Origin: Bdellovibrio bacteriovorus | Lineage (GTDB): Bacteria > Bdellovibrionota > Bdellovibrionia > Bdellovibrionales > Bdellovibrionaceae | Direction: 5' to 3' | Length of the DNA stretch: 64,000 bases | Assembly: GCF_001592745.1 (NCBI RefSeq) | Contig: NZ_LUKD01000008.1 | Location: 508,740 to 572,739, forward strand | Part shown: piece by piece, positions 1 to 7,825 of the stretch | Numbering within the stretch: the first letter of the stretch is position 1 | How the letters are laid out: every line of letters starts with the position of its first letter | Notes under the pieces: model-generated | Seen by the model: only the letters and a program-made list of their open reading frames with translations | Told to the model about the DNA's origin: nothing | Database searches by the model: none | Position numbers and translations under genes: made by a program

Positions 1-2
1 GC

Positions 3-470
3 GCAGATCATTATCAAGCGCAGATTGAATTTGATGGGACAGATTTTAATTATACCGAGCTTTGGTATACGGGTACGTGTACAGGTGCTAACTACACCGT
101 CGTGTACTTAACGGGAGGAACCGTTGCTATTTCGGGATCGGGAACTACACGCAATATCGACTTCCAACTTGATGATCTCTTTATCATGCCTATGGTGACG
201 GCAGCGCAGACAGCTTACAATAGTGACTGTGGAGGATCCAGTCCCTGGGCTGGCAATGCTGCTAACGGCAACAACGGTGTCGCGGAATCCGCCTTCATGA
301 TGACGTGTATGAACAAAGACTTTCCAAGTCTCGCGAACAAAACAGTGTCTAACATTATCAGTTTATCAGGCACGAGTCTGACTGTGGGCTTGGGCGATTC
401 AGGAATGCCGGGAGTTCTTTCCGGTGGAACTGTTCCCGCATCAGCGACGGTGCAGTTGGTTCTTCAGTAA
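3..470 (+). CDS. Unknown protein, C-terminal part (5' end outside window)
   Basis: The frame is open from the first bases of the window and stops at 468-470, so only the last about 155 codons are visible. The internal GTG at 102 is not needed as a start because the frame continues upstream of it. The visible part is rich in Gly, Thr, Ser and Asn, with several Cys (TGTCTG, NSDCGGSSP, MMTCMN), as in exported surface proteins. I recognise no domain. A terminator hairpin follows at 556-579. Function unknown; export is inferred from composition only, since the N terminus is missing. Confidence 0.6.
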   Translation, partial: ADHYQAQIEFDGTDFNYTELWYTGTCTGANYTVVYLTGGTVAISGSGTTRNIDFQLDDLFIMPMVTAAQTAYNSDCGGSSPWAGNAANGNNGVAESAFMMTCMNKDFPSLANKTVSNIISLSGTSLTVGLGDSGMPGVLSGGTVPASATVQLVLQ

Positions 471-555
471 ATAGTTTCAATCCATTTTAAATTCCGAATA
501 ACCACTGAATAGGTTTGAAAAAGTGGTGTTGTTCGTGGATGCAGTAAACCAAAAG

Positions 556-579
556 CCGCTAGAGATAGCGGTTTTTTTT
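556..579 (+). terminator. Rho-independent terminator
   Basis: CCGCTA and TAGCGG form a perfect 6-bp stem around a GAGA loop, followed by eight T. It sits 86 bases after the stop at 470 and would end that transcript. Confidence 0.85.
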
Positions 580-586
580 GTATCAG

Positions 587-609
587 TTCACTGCCACGGT
601 GGCAGTGAA
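587..609. repeat. 23-bp near-perfect palindrome
   Basis: TTCACTGCCAC, one G, then its exact reverse complement. Eleven-base arms with a single central base suggest a protein-binding site or a cruciform rather than an RNA hairpin, because there is no usable loop and no T-run follows. It lies in the 277-base gap between the gene ending at 470 and the end of the convergent gene at 748. Nothing else in this gap looks like a gene. Confidence 0.5.
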
Positions 610-747
610 GCAATCAATAGTTCAGGCTTATTCTGCTTTTTCGGCGCCTGCAGGCTCTTAGTAAGTAAAGCGGCCCACTGTCATTGAAAAAGATGGGCAG
701 TTTCGTCTTCATTCGAAGGCCAAGGCATAGCAAAAATGATTTAAGTA

Positions 748-1272
748 TTACGGAACGCAAAAATCTTCTCTGAAGGCGACCTTACGTACGGAACTTAAGG
801 GAATATCCACGACTCCTTCGAGTACGGGTTCTCCCGCACTTGTAGAGTTTAGGACTGATTTCGGACGCAGGCTGTAATAGATACGAAGGCTGGTCTCTGG
901 ATTGACTGCGGAGTTTCCACAGGCAGACCCAATACATGAAAATGAAGTGACCGCTTCATACTCACAATTTTTTTTACAGTAACGTCCTGTAGTATCGTAG
1001 ACTCTTTTGCCACTGATGAGGACATCCCGTTCATCATACAGTGAAAAGGGCTTTATAACATTCGGAGCGCAGTTCTTTTTACCGCAAACACAGTGAGCAA
1101 TCGCCTTATTTAAACGCACAGATCTAAAAAGAGACCTAGCATTAGCTGCGTTGGACACGACGATTTTTTCGAGGCCTCGTATATGTTCAATTTTGGAACT
1201 TCCCTGAGCGAAACCTGGGATCACAAACATCGTCGTCAATAAAAGTTTTTGAAAGAGGCTGATTCGGATCAT
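748..1272 (-). CDS. Exported Cys-rich protein of unknown function
   Basis: 174 residues with a clear signal peptide: charged start, hydrophobic stretch about residues 6-22, likely cleavage after GFAQG. The mature part has paired cysteines (HCVCGKKNC, RYCKKNCEYE, CIGSACGN) that probably form disulphides in the periplasm or outside the cell. No known domain is recognised. It lies 77 bases downstream of the TIGR02147 regulator at 1350-2132 on the same strand, and a GTTCT-N9-AGAAC site (1325-1343) lies in that gap, 52 bases before its start. Regulation by that neighbour is an inference. Confidence 0.75.
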   Translation of the reverse strand: MIRISLFQKLLLTTMFVIPGFAQGSSKIEHIRGLEKIVVSNAANARSLFRSVRLNKAIAHCVCGKKNCAPNVIKPFSLYDERDVLISGKRVYDTTGRYCKKNCEYEAVTSFSCIGSACGNSAVNPETSLRIYYSLRPKSVLNSTSAGEPVLEGVVDIPLSSVRKVAFREDFCVP

Positions 1273-1324
1273 TTCAACTTATCGGAGAATATGTCCAAAT
1301 CTTAATGTCACTTCAAAAATAGGT

Positions 1325-1343
1325 GTTCTGAAGAATGTAGAAC
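1325..1343. promoter_or_regulatory. Palindromic operator candidate GTTCT-N9-AGAAC (site A)
   Basis: GTTCT (1325-1329) and AGAAC (1339-1343) flank a nine-base spacer. It lies just beyond the stop of the regulator at 1350-2132 and upstream of the exported protein starting at 1272. The same spaced palindrome recurs at four or more intergenic positions up to 12492. Confidence 0.5.
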
Positions 1344-1349
1344 GACGAG

Positions 1350-2132
1350 CTAATCGGAAAGACTGACAGTCTCGACCTTTTTAGTCATGGGAGTGAATCC
1401 GATGTTAAGAACGTACACCTCGTCTTTCGGAACGTTGAGGCGGCTTAAATACTCGTGACATTCCTGTACGAATTCGACGGCCTTGGTTTGTATGTAATCC
1501 ATGTCTTCGCTAGAGCAGGCAATGACCATATTGCTCCAAAAGCGCTCATGTGGAGGCCGCTTTGTGAAAGAGTCTTGGGCTTTCTGTAAATACTCTGTAG
1601 CCGTCTTTATCATGATAGTGCGGCTTGTTTCGTCGGCGACTTTAATACAGTTTTTATTTGTAGAGATGATTTTGTTGAACTGATTTCTCTTAAGCTCATT
1701 AATGTTAAGAAGGTCGTTCAGGGCTTTTTGCGCTTCCTCCGGCGATATTCCTATGCGTGCGGAGATCCACTCGGCATTATCATTAAAATCTTCTGTCGAG
1801 GTTAATTCGAGAATAACATAGTGATACCACGAAGAAGCTATGGACGTCAGCTCGTTCGTGGCCACGCAAAAATTAGAGAAGGGTGGCAGCGGGCTTTCTA
1901 ATATCTCCAAAAAATCAGCATCGCCTTCAAGGGCGATCTTTAGTTTCGCGATCGTCTTTTTGGAAAGTTTTCTTTTGCCACGCAACGTCTCGTTGAGTGT
2001 CGATGCCGACAATCCTATTTTAGTGGCAAAGGCCCGTTGTGAAAATCGTGGATTTTTTTTCTTTTTGTTTTCGATGACCTGAACCAGATATTCTTTGATG
2101 TCGTACTGCAAGAGTTGTTTCCACTTACTCAT
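1350..2132 (-). CDS. TIGR02147 family transcriptional regulator
   Basis: 260 residues. The N-terminal about 65 residues hold a Cro/XRE-like helix-turn-helix (RFSQRAFATKIGLSAST, then a LRGKRKLSKKT segment). The rest matches the DUF4423/TIGR02147 architecture: WYHYVILELT motif, a second winged-helix-like part (WISARIGISPEEAQKALNDL), and a C-terminal beta region ending VYVLNIGFTPMTKK. The family is expanded in Fibrobacter and Bdellovibrio; targets are generally unknown. ATG at 2132 has GGGAG seven bases upstream. It is very close in layout to the protein at 12570-13319 (shared RFSQRAFA, GKR.LSKK, PMTKKV), so these two are paralogues. Confidence 0.88.
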   Translation of the reverse strand: MSKWKQLLQYDIKEYLVQVIENKKKKNPRFSQRAFATKIGLSASTLNETLRGKRKLSKKTIAKLKIALEGDADFLEILESPLPPFSNFCVATNELTSIASSWYHYVILELTSTEDFNDNAEWISARIGISPEEAQKALNDLLNINELKRNQFNKIISTNKNCIKVADETSRTIMIKTATEYLQKAQDSFTKRPPHERFWSNMVIACSSEDMDYIQTKAVEFVQECHEYLSRLNVPKDEVYVLNIGFTPMTKKVETVSLSD

Positions 2133-2210
2133 TCTGTGTCTCCCAAGATGCCCACACCAAAATTCTTATAGCTTTTCAGGGTGATTTTCCAGAGACGACG
2201 GGCAGTAATT

Positions 2211-2238
2211 GTTCTGCCTTTTTTTTTAAATAGAGAAC
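2211..2238. promoter_or_regulatory. Wide-spaced palindrome GTTCT-N18-AGAAC (site G)
   Basis: The same half-sites as the other candidate operators, but 18 bases apart, exactly twice the usual nine. The spacer is mostly T. It lies about 80 bases upstream of the start of the regulator at 1350-2132, where an autoregulatory site would be expected. Weaker than the other sites because of the spacing. Confidence 0.3.
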
Positions 2239-2272
2239 GCTAAAAATCTATAATTGCGCAGAACCTTCTTCT

Positions 2273-2611
2273 TCAATTGAAAACCGACAGCGTTTTTAAT
2301 GCCGCTGCTTTTTTCTCGGGATCAATCTTTCGCATGTCTTTTGGAGGTGCTTCTAGGGGAGCGGATTGGCTCACCGAAGCAGATGCTTCCTGGGACGTAA
2401 AGGTGGAGGCTGAAGTTGAAGACTGTGTTCTGGCTTCAGGTCCTTTATTGGGCTCTGGCACGTGAGACTGAGGCTGAGACGACTTCAATTCCTCAACATC
2501 TGGCAGAACCGCAGTTTCTGCCGTGACACTTGTTGATTTTTCTTTCAGGTGTTTTGCGATCACCAAGAAAACCGCCAGACTCAAGGTGAGAATAACGAAT
2601 TTGTTTTTCAT
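2273..2611 (-). CDS. Small membrane-anchored or exported protein
   Basis: 112 residues: one hydrophobic segment at residues about 5-20 (signal anchor or signal peptide), then a low-complexity Ser/Thr/Ala/Pro/Glu tail without cysteines. It begins 14 bases after the stop of the pilin-like gene at 2626-4449, with AAGG before its ATG, so it is the last gene of that pair's operon. It may be an accessory of the pilin-like proteins. No domain recognised. Confidence 0.65.
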   Translation of the reverse strand: MKNKFVILTLSLAVFLVIAKHLKEKSTSVTAETAVLPDVEELKSSQPQSHVPEPNKGPEARTQSSTSASTFTSQEASASVSQSAPLEAPPKDMRKIDPEKKAAALKTLSVFN

Positions 2612-2625
2612 ACGGATGCCTTCAT

Positions 2626-4449
2626 TTATTTTTTCTTTGGTGGATTATCGCGAAAATATGAAAACCACACATCAAACATCAAGTGATAGTTGCCGTCCGT
2701 TGTTTTGACAACGGACTTCAATGTGGTTTCATTGCCATATTTGTCCACCTCTTTAAAGTTTGGATCTGCATTAAGATCGATAACTTCCACCTTCATCTGC
2801 TTGAGTGTGAACAGTTCGTGCTTCTGGGCGACGCCGTCAAAGTTTTCATCGTGCCACAGGCGAAGTTTGTGATAAATGGGATCTTCAATAGTGATATAAG
2901 TATCTGCGGGACCAAGGAGCGTTTTCGCATCGACGCTTGTTCCGTCATACTTCGCTAAGGCCTTATATCCGTCTTTGGCAAATTTGCCGTCGGGTCCTAA
3001 TGTATTGTCTCCGAAGAGTTCATCAATACCGCGCACTTCACCCGCGTTATTGGGTTTCACTAGGAAATAATATTGAGGCGATCGGTACCAGGAAATTCGT
3101 TTCGGAGAGTAAGGTGGTGATGAGTTCATTCCAAGTATGTCGAAGGTGATTCCATCTTCGTGCGATGTAAATACAAGTGGCTCTGCCTTCTGTACATTCG
3201 AACCAAATTGCACCATGAGCGGTGATCCTGCTTCGTAGCAATAGCGGTAAGAAAATCCGGCGCCTGGTCCCGTTAATTGTCCGTTGGTGCAAGTTGCAGG
3301 CGCTGAAGAGGCGACGCCACAACGAGGGGCTCCGTAAAGTTCGACAGTTTCTCCGTCTTCCAGCGCATAACCACCGACGACGCAAGGTTGCGGCGGCGCC
3401 GTTCGACATTGTGTAGCCCCATAGGAACCTGTCAGAACTCCGTTAATACATGTTCTAGTTTCACTTTGGCAGTTTTGTCCAAAAGGCACGGTTTCAGATG
3501 CATAAAGCGTGATGCTTTGGCCGTCACTCAGCGTTTGGCCATTCAAAGAACAAAGCGCTCCCGGCGAAGCAATAGGATGCGGAGATGGTTTTCCAGATAT
3601 GATGATGCCACCTTCTCCGCCAGAACCGGGACCATTTCCGCCTCCGTTGCCACCAGTGTTTAAGAAAATGGTAGACCCATTGCTGCCCGCAGGACCGCGC
3701 GGACCTTGGGCTCCGGTGGCACCTCGAGCCCCCATGGCTCCTTGAGGGCCCGTAGGCCCGGTGAATGCGATCAGAGGAAGACATCCAGTTGAATCCGCTG
3801 TGAATGTCTTTCCGTCGCCATCAGTGACGGAGTTTTTAAAACCTACAAAGACCTTTCCCGCTTTTGCGCAAGTGGCTGTTGGTGAAAGGTTGTCACCGAG
3901 GTTTGTTCTTGCTCTTGGCAGGACGTTAAAGGCATTTAAATTAATTTGTTCGGGACCGCCGTATTTGAAATTGATTTCAATTTTTTCTTCTGGATATTGG
4001 CATGTTGTCGCCGAAGTACAATGTACGGACCAGATAATTTCCGCCTGATAAAGACAGGATGTGTTGGGCGTTCCGAAGTTGTCACAAACAGAGCCGTCCG
4101 GATTAAAACCTTGTTGTTGTTTCCCTGGGTCGGTCAGTCTAAGGCCGTCACCGTTAACTAAAATGATTTTAGCTTTCGTGTCATTGGCGCAGCTCGCCGG
4201 ATAAGTTTGAATACATGCCATTGCGGGATTTTGCGCAATTGTTTTATCCCAAGAATACTGCTGACTAATCGTCGACATTAAGTTTGCTGAAATGGTACTG
4301 AAAGCTGATTTTCTAGCATTCAAAATCGACATCTTTTGAAAATGTGTCGCCGCTACCATAGAAGCACTGACGATGGCCCCTAATGCACCCAGAGCCACTA
4401 AAGTTTCGACCACAGTAAAGCCTTTTGTATTCGAACCTGGTGTCGTCAT
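2626..4449 (-). CDS. Prepilin-like protein with collagen-like repeat
   Basis: Start taken at the ATG at 4449, which has GAGG six bases upstream and puts the type IV prepilin signal at the N terminus: a short leader ending in Gly10, then FTVVE with Glu15 at the +5 position and a hydrophobic helix. This is the class processed by prepilin peptidase PilD. About 230 residues in comes a run of ten Gly-X-Y triplets (GPTGPQGAMGARGATGAQGP and on), then a Gly/Asn-rich stretch, Cys-containing modules (two beginning C.LNGQTL.. and C.VGGYALEDG..), and a C-terminal domain with an EF-hand-like DENFDGVAQKHE loop. Probably a large minor pilin or pseudopilin exposing an adhesive tip. It follows the gene at 4478-5284 by 28 bases. 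Confidence 0.8.
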   Translation of the reverse strand: MTTPGSNTKGFTVVETLVALGALGAIVSASMVAATHFQKMSILNARKSAFSTISANLMSTISQQYSWDKTIAQNPAMACIQTYPASCANDTKAKIILVNGDGLRLTDPGKQQQGFNPDGSVCDNFGTPNTSCLYQAEIIWSVHCTSATTCQYPEEKIEINFKYGGPEQINLNAFNVLPRARTNLGDNLSPTATCAKAGKVFVGFKNSVTDGDGKTFTADSTGCLPLIAFTGPTGPQGAMGARGATGAQGPRGPAGSNGSTIFLNTGGNGGGNGPGSGGEGGIIISGKPSPHPIASPGALCSLNGQTLSDGQSITLYASETVPFGQNCQSETRTCINGVLTGSYGATQCRTAPPQPCVVGGYALEDGETVELYGAPRCGVASSAPATCTNGQLTGPGAGFSYRYCYEAGSPLMVQFGSNVQKAEPLVFTSHEDGITFDILGMNSSPPYSPKRISWYRSPQYYFLVKPNNAGEVRGIDELFGDNTLGPDGKFAKDGYKALAKYDGTSVDAKTLLGPADTYITIEDPIYHKLRLWHDENFDGVAQKHELFTLKQMKVEVIDLNADPNFKEVDKYGNETTLKSVVKTTDGNYHLMFDVWFSYFRDNPPKKK

Positions 4450-4477
4450 ATAAGACCTCGAATCTTGGTAGTGTAAC

Positions 4478-5284
4478 TTACGGACAATACGCATCCGCCC
4501 CATTGTAACCTTGAGGGCCCATCATGCCGGTGGCTCCCATCGGCCCCGTGGGACCTGTCGGACCTTGAGGCCCGCGAGGTCCCAGGAACGCAGCATAGGA
4601 TATGCAACCTTCGCCATCGGAGGTTTGTCCGTTAAATACATTTTTTTCGCCAATGAAAATCATGCCTTTGCGGGCACAGATAAGAACAGGGGAGTCGTTT
4701 CCGCCAAATTGTCCACGGCTTTGTTCCACGACGTTGTAGTTAGCAGGATTGAAGGGGAACTTATTCTCTTTTGAGTGCGGGGTGTATACAAAGTGTATAC
4801 TGATGTAGTCTTCAAAAGAAGAGCAGGTGCTGTTTGCGCACTGAGCTCGCCACTTTAAAGAGACGTGCAGAGGACATGAGTCATCGCCCGCCGAAGAGTA
4901 AGTGTCACATCGTGTTCCATCCATGCGATATCCTGCAGAAGGAATAGCGCTATCATATATAATCGTTCCTTCCGCATCATATAAAGCGATATTCAAGCGC
5001 TCTGTTTCGCCTGGCGTGCAGAATTTCTGAGAAGACGAAACGCATTTCATTTGCGCATTCTTTGCCCGGGTCATCATCCAGGATGAGTCAGAGGTGATCG
5101 CTGACAATAGGGAATTGCGAATGTGAAGGACGTTGTCCTTGAAGCGCACTTCCTTCTGAACAGCTTGTTGATTCAACAGTGTTGTCACTGTCGCCATTCC
5201 CGAAATACTCAAGATGGTGCCCACCAAAAGCACACTGATGATGCTAAAACCTTTTTGATTCGAGAGAGCTGAAATGAAGTTCAT
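4478..5284 (-). CDS. Prepilin-like protein ending in a collagen-like repeat
   Basis: The frame is open to 5488, but the ATG at 5284 gives a short leader ending in Gly12 followed by FSIIS and a hydrophobic helix, so I prefer that start; the ribosome site is weak. It is a paralogue of the next gene: the same segments occur in the same order (CDTY..SCPL.. / CDNFGTPNTSCLY.., then GMIFIGEKN / GKVFVGFKN, then AAFLGPRGPQ / IAFTGPTGPQ). The ten Gly-X-Y triplets lie almost at the C terminus, where the protein stops with AYCP. The usual Glu at +5 is Ser17, a change known in pilus-tip minor pseudopilins such as GspK. It is divergent from the lipoprotein at 5479. Confidence 0.75.
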   Translation of the reverse strand: MNFISALSNQKGFSIISVLLVGTILSISGMATVTTLLNQQAVQKEVRFKDNVLHIRNSLLSAITSDSSWMMTRAKNAQMKCVSSSQKFCTPGETERLNIALYDAEGTIIYDSAIPSAGYRMDGTRCDTYSSAGDDSCPLHVSLKWRAQCANSTCSSFEDYISIHFVYTPHSKENKFPFNPANYNVVEQSRGQFGGNDSPVLICARKGMIFIGEKNVFNGQTSDGEGCISYAAFLGPRGPQGPTGPTGPMGATGMMGPQGYNGADAYCP

Positions 5285-5337
5285 ACCAATATATCGGTGG
5301 TAAAAAATGCAGTCTTTAGAAATCCTCACAACGAAGT

Positions 5338-5355
5338 GTTCTATCTTTTTAGAAC
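5338..5355. promoter_or_regulatory. Operator candidate GTTCT-N8-AGAAC (site B)
   Basis: Same half-sites as the other candidates with an eight-base, T-rich spacer. It lies 54 bases upstream of the pilin-like gene starting at 5284 (minus strand), in a 194-base divergent intergenic region that also holds site C. Confidence 0.45.
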
Positions 5356-5387
5356 AAGCAGGTCTGCGCTTGTCGAAGAGTTCACTC

Positions 5388-5406
5388 GTTCTAAAAATAC
5401 CAGAAC
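5388..5406. promoter_or_regulatory. Operator candidate GTTCT-N9-AGAAC (site C)
   Basis: Perfect half-sites with an A-rich nine-base spacer, 73 bases upstream of the lipoprotein gene at 5479. With site B it places one palindrome in front of each of the two divergent genes. Confidence 0.55.
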
Positions 5407-5478
5407 ACATAGTCGAGTTTTCCAGTTTATTCGCAAGAATCAAGAGCCGATAAGTCCACACATTCCAAAGGGGGAATA

Positions 5479-6495
5479 ATGAAACCATTGAATATGGGTA
5501 GGTATCTCGTCGGAGTTACGGTGGGCAGTTTATGTGTGCTCGCCTTTCAAAACTGCGTGCCACAATCTGGATTTCAAACGGATCAAGGTACTTTCAGTTC
5601 CCAGTCAAGCATGGGAAGTAGTAACGGAAGTAACAATCTCGGTAGAACTGGAATCGTGCAAACATCTGGGACGGATACCTCCAATAGTGGTGGTTTGTAT
5701 GCCCCTCCCAAGCAACTTTTTTTTACAGACCTTTCAGTCGGTGACGGCTCGACGATTCAAAGAGTGAAGCAAACATTGATCGGCGTCGGGGGACCCAACC
5801 TGCGTGGTTGCACCGCTTTACTTTCGGAATCACATATTTATTGTGTGAAGGACACTGACTATCGCCTTGTAGGTGGAGCGGGTGACAAGCAGTGGAGTTA
5901 TAATGCAGGAACGGATACTTACTCTGCTGATTTCACCGTCTCCGGATGGCCTCATGCTGACTATATCACACGCTACATTTTACCTGATGGCACACGCTCT
6001 GAGGTCCGCTTTAGACCGATTCTTTTTAGAGATTCGTCTTCAGGTAACGGCTCTTACTTAACTCGCGTGGTGCAAGTCTTAAGTGGTGTGGGGGGTGCAG
6101 GATTGCGTGGATGTACGGCGCTTATGTCAAATTATAATGTTTATTGTTTAAAAGACTCCGAGTTCCGTGTTGTTGGCGGCAGTGATGATAAACAGTGGTC
6201 TTACAATCCTTCCACAGACACTTACTCGGCAAACTTTGATGTCACTAATTGGGGCTGGCCACATCAAGAATACTTTACTCGTTACATTCTCCCTAACGGA
6301 AATCGGTTGGAAATTCGTTTCTATCCTGGGCGCACTTACACGGCCGGCCCGGCGCCTTATTCGGGACCTAAATGGGTGATGACCGTAGAAAAAGCATGTC
6401 TTGGTCCTACGCCGGCACCGGCTCCGATTGGTCAAGCTTGTTCTGTACGAGGTCAAACTCTAAGTAATGCTTGTGGTACGGCGACTTGCCAATAG
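5479..6495 (+). CDS. Lipoprotein-like surface protein with internal duplication
   Basis: 338 residues. ATG at 5479 follows a GGGGGAA ribosome site. The N terminus has an export helix ending in LAFQNC with Cys26; this differs from the classical lipobox (Phe, Gln, Asn before Cys) but is shared at the same position by the next gene. After a Ser/Gly/Asn linker come two tandem copies of a domain of about 105 residues, each with the order VGG.D/GDKQWSYN, DTYSA.F, GWPH.(D/E)Y.TRYILP.G.R.E.RF. A Cys-containing tail (SVRGQTLSNACG) ends the protein. It is followed 20 bases later by a second lipoprotein gene. Function unknown; probably surface-exposed. Confidence 0.75.
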   Translation: MKPLNMGRYLVGVTVGSLCVLAFQNCVPQSGFQTDQGTFSSQSSMGSSNGSNNLGRTGIVQTSGTDTSNSGGLYAPPKQLFFTDLSVGDGSTIQRVKQTLIGVGGPNLRGCTALLSESHIYCVKDTDYRLVGGAGDKQWSYNAGTDTYSADFTVSGWPHADYITRYILPDGTRSEVRFRPILFRDSSSGNGSYLTRVVQVLSGVGGAGLRGCTALMSNYNVYCLKDSEFRVVGGSDDKQWSYNPSTDTYSANFDVTNWGWPHQEYFTRYILPNGNRLEIRFYPGRTYTAGPAPYSGPKWVMTVEKACLGPTPAPAPIGQACSVRGQTLSNACGTATCQ

Positions 6496-6514
6496 AAACT
6501 TCGAGGGGGATGTT

Positions 6515-7645
6515 ATGAACTTATGTAAAATTAAAATAGCGTCAGTCGGCACAATCTGTACTTCCTTTTTAGTTTTGGGTTTTCAAAACTGTTCGGGCAC
6601 GCAATTTACGGCTGCAGAGACCGAAGCTTTAAATCTGAAAAGAGTGAGTTCGACGGAAATGAATTCTTCCGAGCCAACTTCATCGTCGGCCAAGATTGAT
6701 TTGGTGACTCCGCGAATCGTGTTATCAGATCAATATGACGGAGAAGCAAAGCCCTCTTTTTCTCCTAAAAAAATCGTCTATGGAACTGTTTACGGTTTAA
6801 GCGATAAAAACGTGCATGTGTGCATGGGAAGCTATTATGGTTGTGAGTATTGGCCGGGATATCGACAGGCGATGTCCACGGTCGCGCATTACAGTAAACC
6901 TGTAGAACAACTTCCCAACTGGCGGTATCAGGTTTCGGATAGGACGTGGAGATTCACATTAGATTACAGTGAGGTCGGCGACGTCCTTGACAAGGTCGTT
7001 GTGCATGAAATGGTTCCGGATTCAGAAACAGACTTTGTTTTCTTCAATGGTCCTAGTGCCGGAGTTCGCCTAAGACTTGAAGCTATGATTTCAGTTCGTT
7101 CCGAACTGCACGATGCGGGAATTTACTTCAATGCTTGGGGGCGTGATACGGTTTCTTCGATCACGCAAGATTCTTACGGCAGTAAGATCTTCACGCGAAA
7201 TTCGGGATTGAGTTCATTAAATCAGACCTTCTCGCACATTGCGGGGCTTGGTCCTAACGTGGGCGTCTGTCATGAAAAAGTGGGGAGTGGTCGTTGCAGC
7301 TCTGTGAACAACTACATGCCTGCTCAGAATCTGGGCCGCTATAGCACGGTTCGAGGTCTTTGGCAGATCAACAACTCAGGTTTGAAACTGGATTCGTTGG
7401 GCGCAGTGGGTGGCAAATATGCTATGTATGCCAGGGACGCCTCAACCGGAACCACAGTGAGCAGTGAATTCTATCTGAATCCACCGTCAATTCGTTGTTA
7501 CTATGCTTCAACGACGCCAGTTCTGGGGCCTTGTTCGGATCCAGAAACAAGTCAGAATCAATGCACGCAGTCCAACGTAGGTCAAACACTGCAGGGAACG
7601 GGAAGTTGCAAAGCGAAGTACACTTGCGCTTGCACAAGCTCGTAA
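6515..7645 (+). CDS. Lipoprotein-like surface protein
   Basis: Start at the ATG at 6515, preceded by GAGGGGGA; the frame is open to 6467 but that overlaps the previous gene without a ribosome site. The 376-residue product has an export helix ending LGFQNC with Cys26, as in the previous gene. The middle has several Cys pairs (VCMGSYYGCEYW, VCHEKVGSGRC) and the C terminus ends with a Cys-rich patch (CTQSNVGQTLQGTGSCKA, then CACTSS). No domain recognised. Probably co-transcribed with the gene at 5479 and ended by the terminator at 7672. Confidence 0.75.
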   Translation: MNLCKIKIASVGTICTSFLVLGFQNCSGTQFTAAETEALNLKRVSSTEMNSSEPTSSSAKIDLVTPRIVLSDQYDGEAKPSFSPKKIVYGTVYGLSDKNVHVCMGSYYGCEYWPGYRQAMSTVAHYSKPVEQLPNWRYQVSDRTWRFTLDYSEVGDVLDKVVVHEMVPDSETDFVFFNGPSAGVRLRLEAMISVRSELHDAGIYFNAWGRDTVSSITQDSYGSKIFTRNSGLSSLNQTFSHIAGLGPNVGVCHEKVGSGRCSSVNNYMPAQNLGRYSTVRGLWQINNSGLKLDSLGAVGGKYAMYARDASTGTTVSSEFYLNPPSIRCYYASTTPVLGPCSDPETSQNQCTQSNVGQTLQGTGSCKAKYTCACTSS

Positions 7646-7671
7646 AAGAAAAAACAAATAGAAAAAGAAAA

Positions 7672-7700
7672 AGCCTCGGTAAGAACCGGGGCTTTTTTTA
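7672..7700 (+). terminator. Rho-independent terminator
   Basis: AGCCTCGGT pairs with ACCGGGGCT (one G-T pair) around a four-base loop, followed by a run of T. It lies 26 bases after the stop of the lipoprotein gene and separates it from the fibre-like gene. Confidence 0.85.
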
Positions 7701-7724
7701 TTGTCTGTAGTACCTAAAAGTCTT

Positions 7725-7743
7725 GTTCTAGAATAACCAGAAC
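7725..7743. promoter_or_regulatory. Operator candidate GTTCT-N9-AGAAC (site D)
   Basis: Perfect half-sites with a nine-base spacer, 82 bases upstream of the fibre-like gene. A TAAAAT-like -10 element lies about a dozen bases downstream of the palindrome, so the site could overlap or flank the promoter. Confidence 0.55.
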
Positions 7744-7825
7744 GGAAACTCTGTAAAATATTAAAGGCCATATTGAGAGCACAACGTGCAACGCCGAATA
7801 GTTCATCAAACATTAGGAGTTGTAA

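Noticed and set aside
5285..5488. N-terminal extension of the pilin-like protein to 5488
   Set aside because: It would overlap the divergent lipoprotein gene and hide the prepilin signal; it also runs through both operator-like palindromes.
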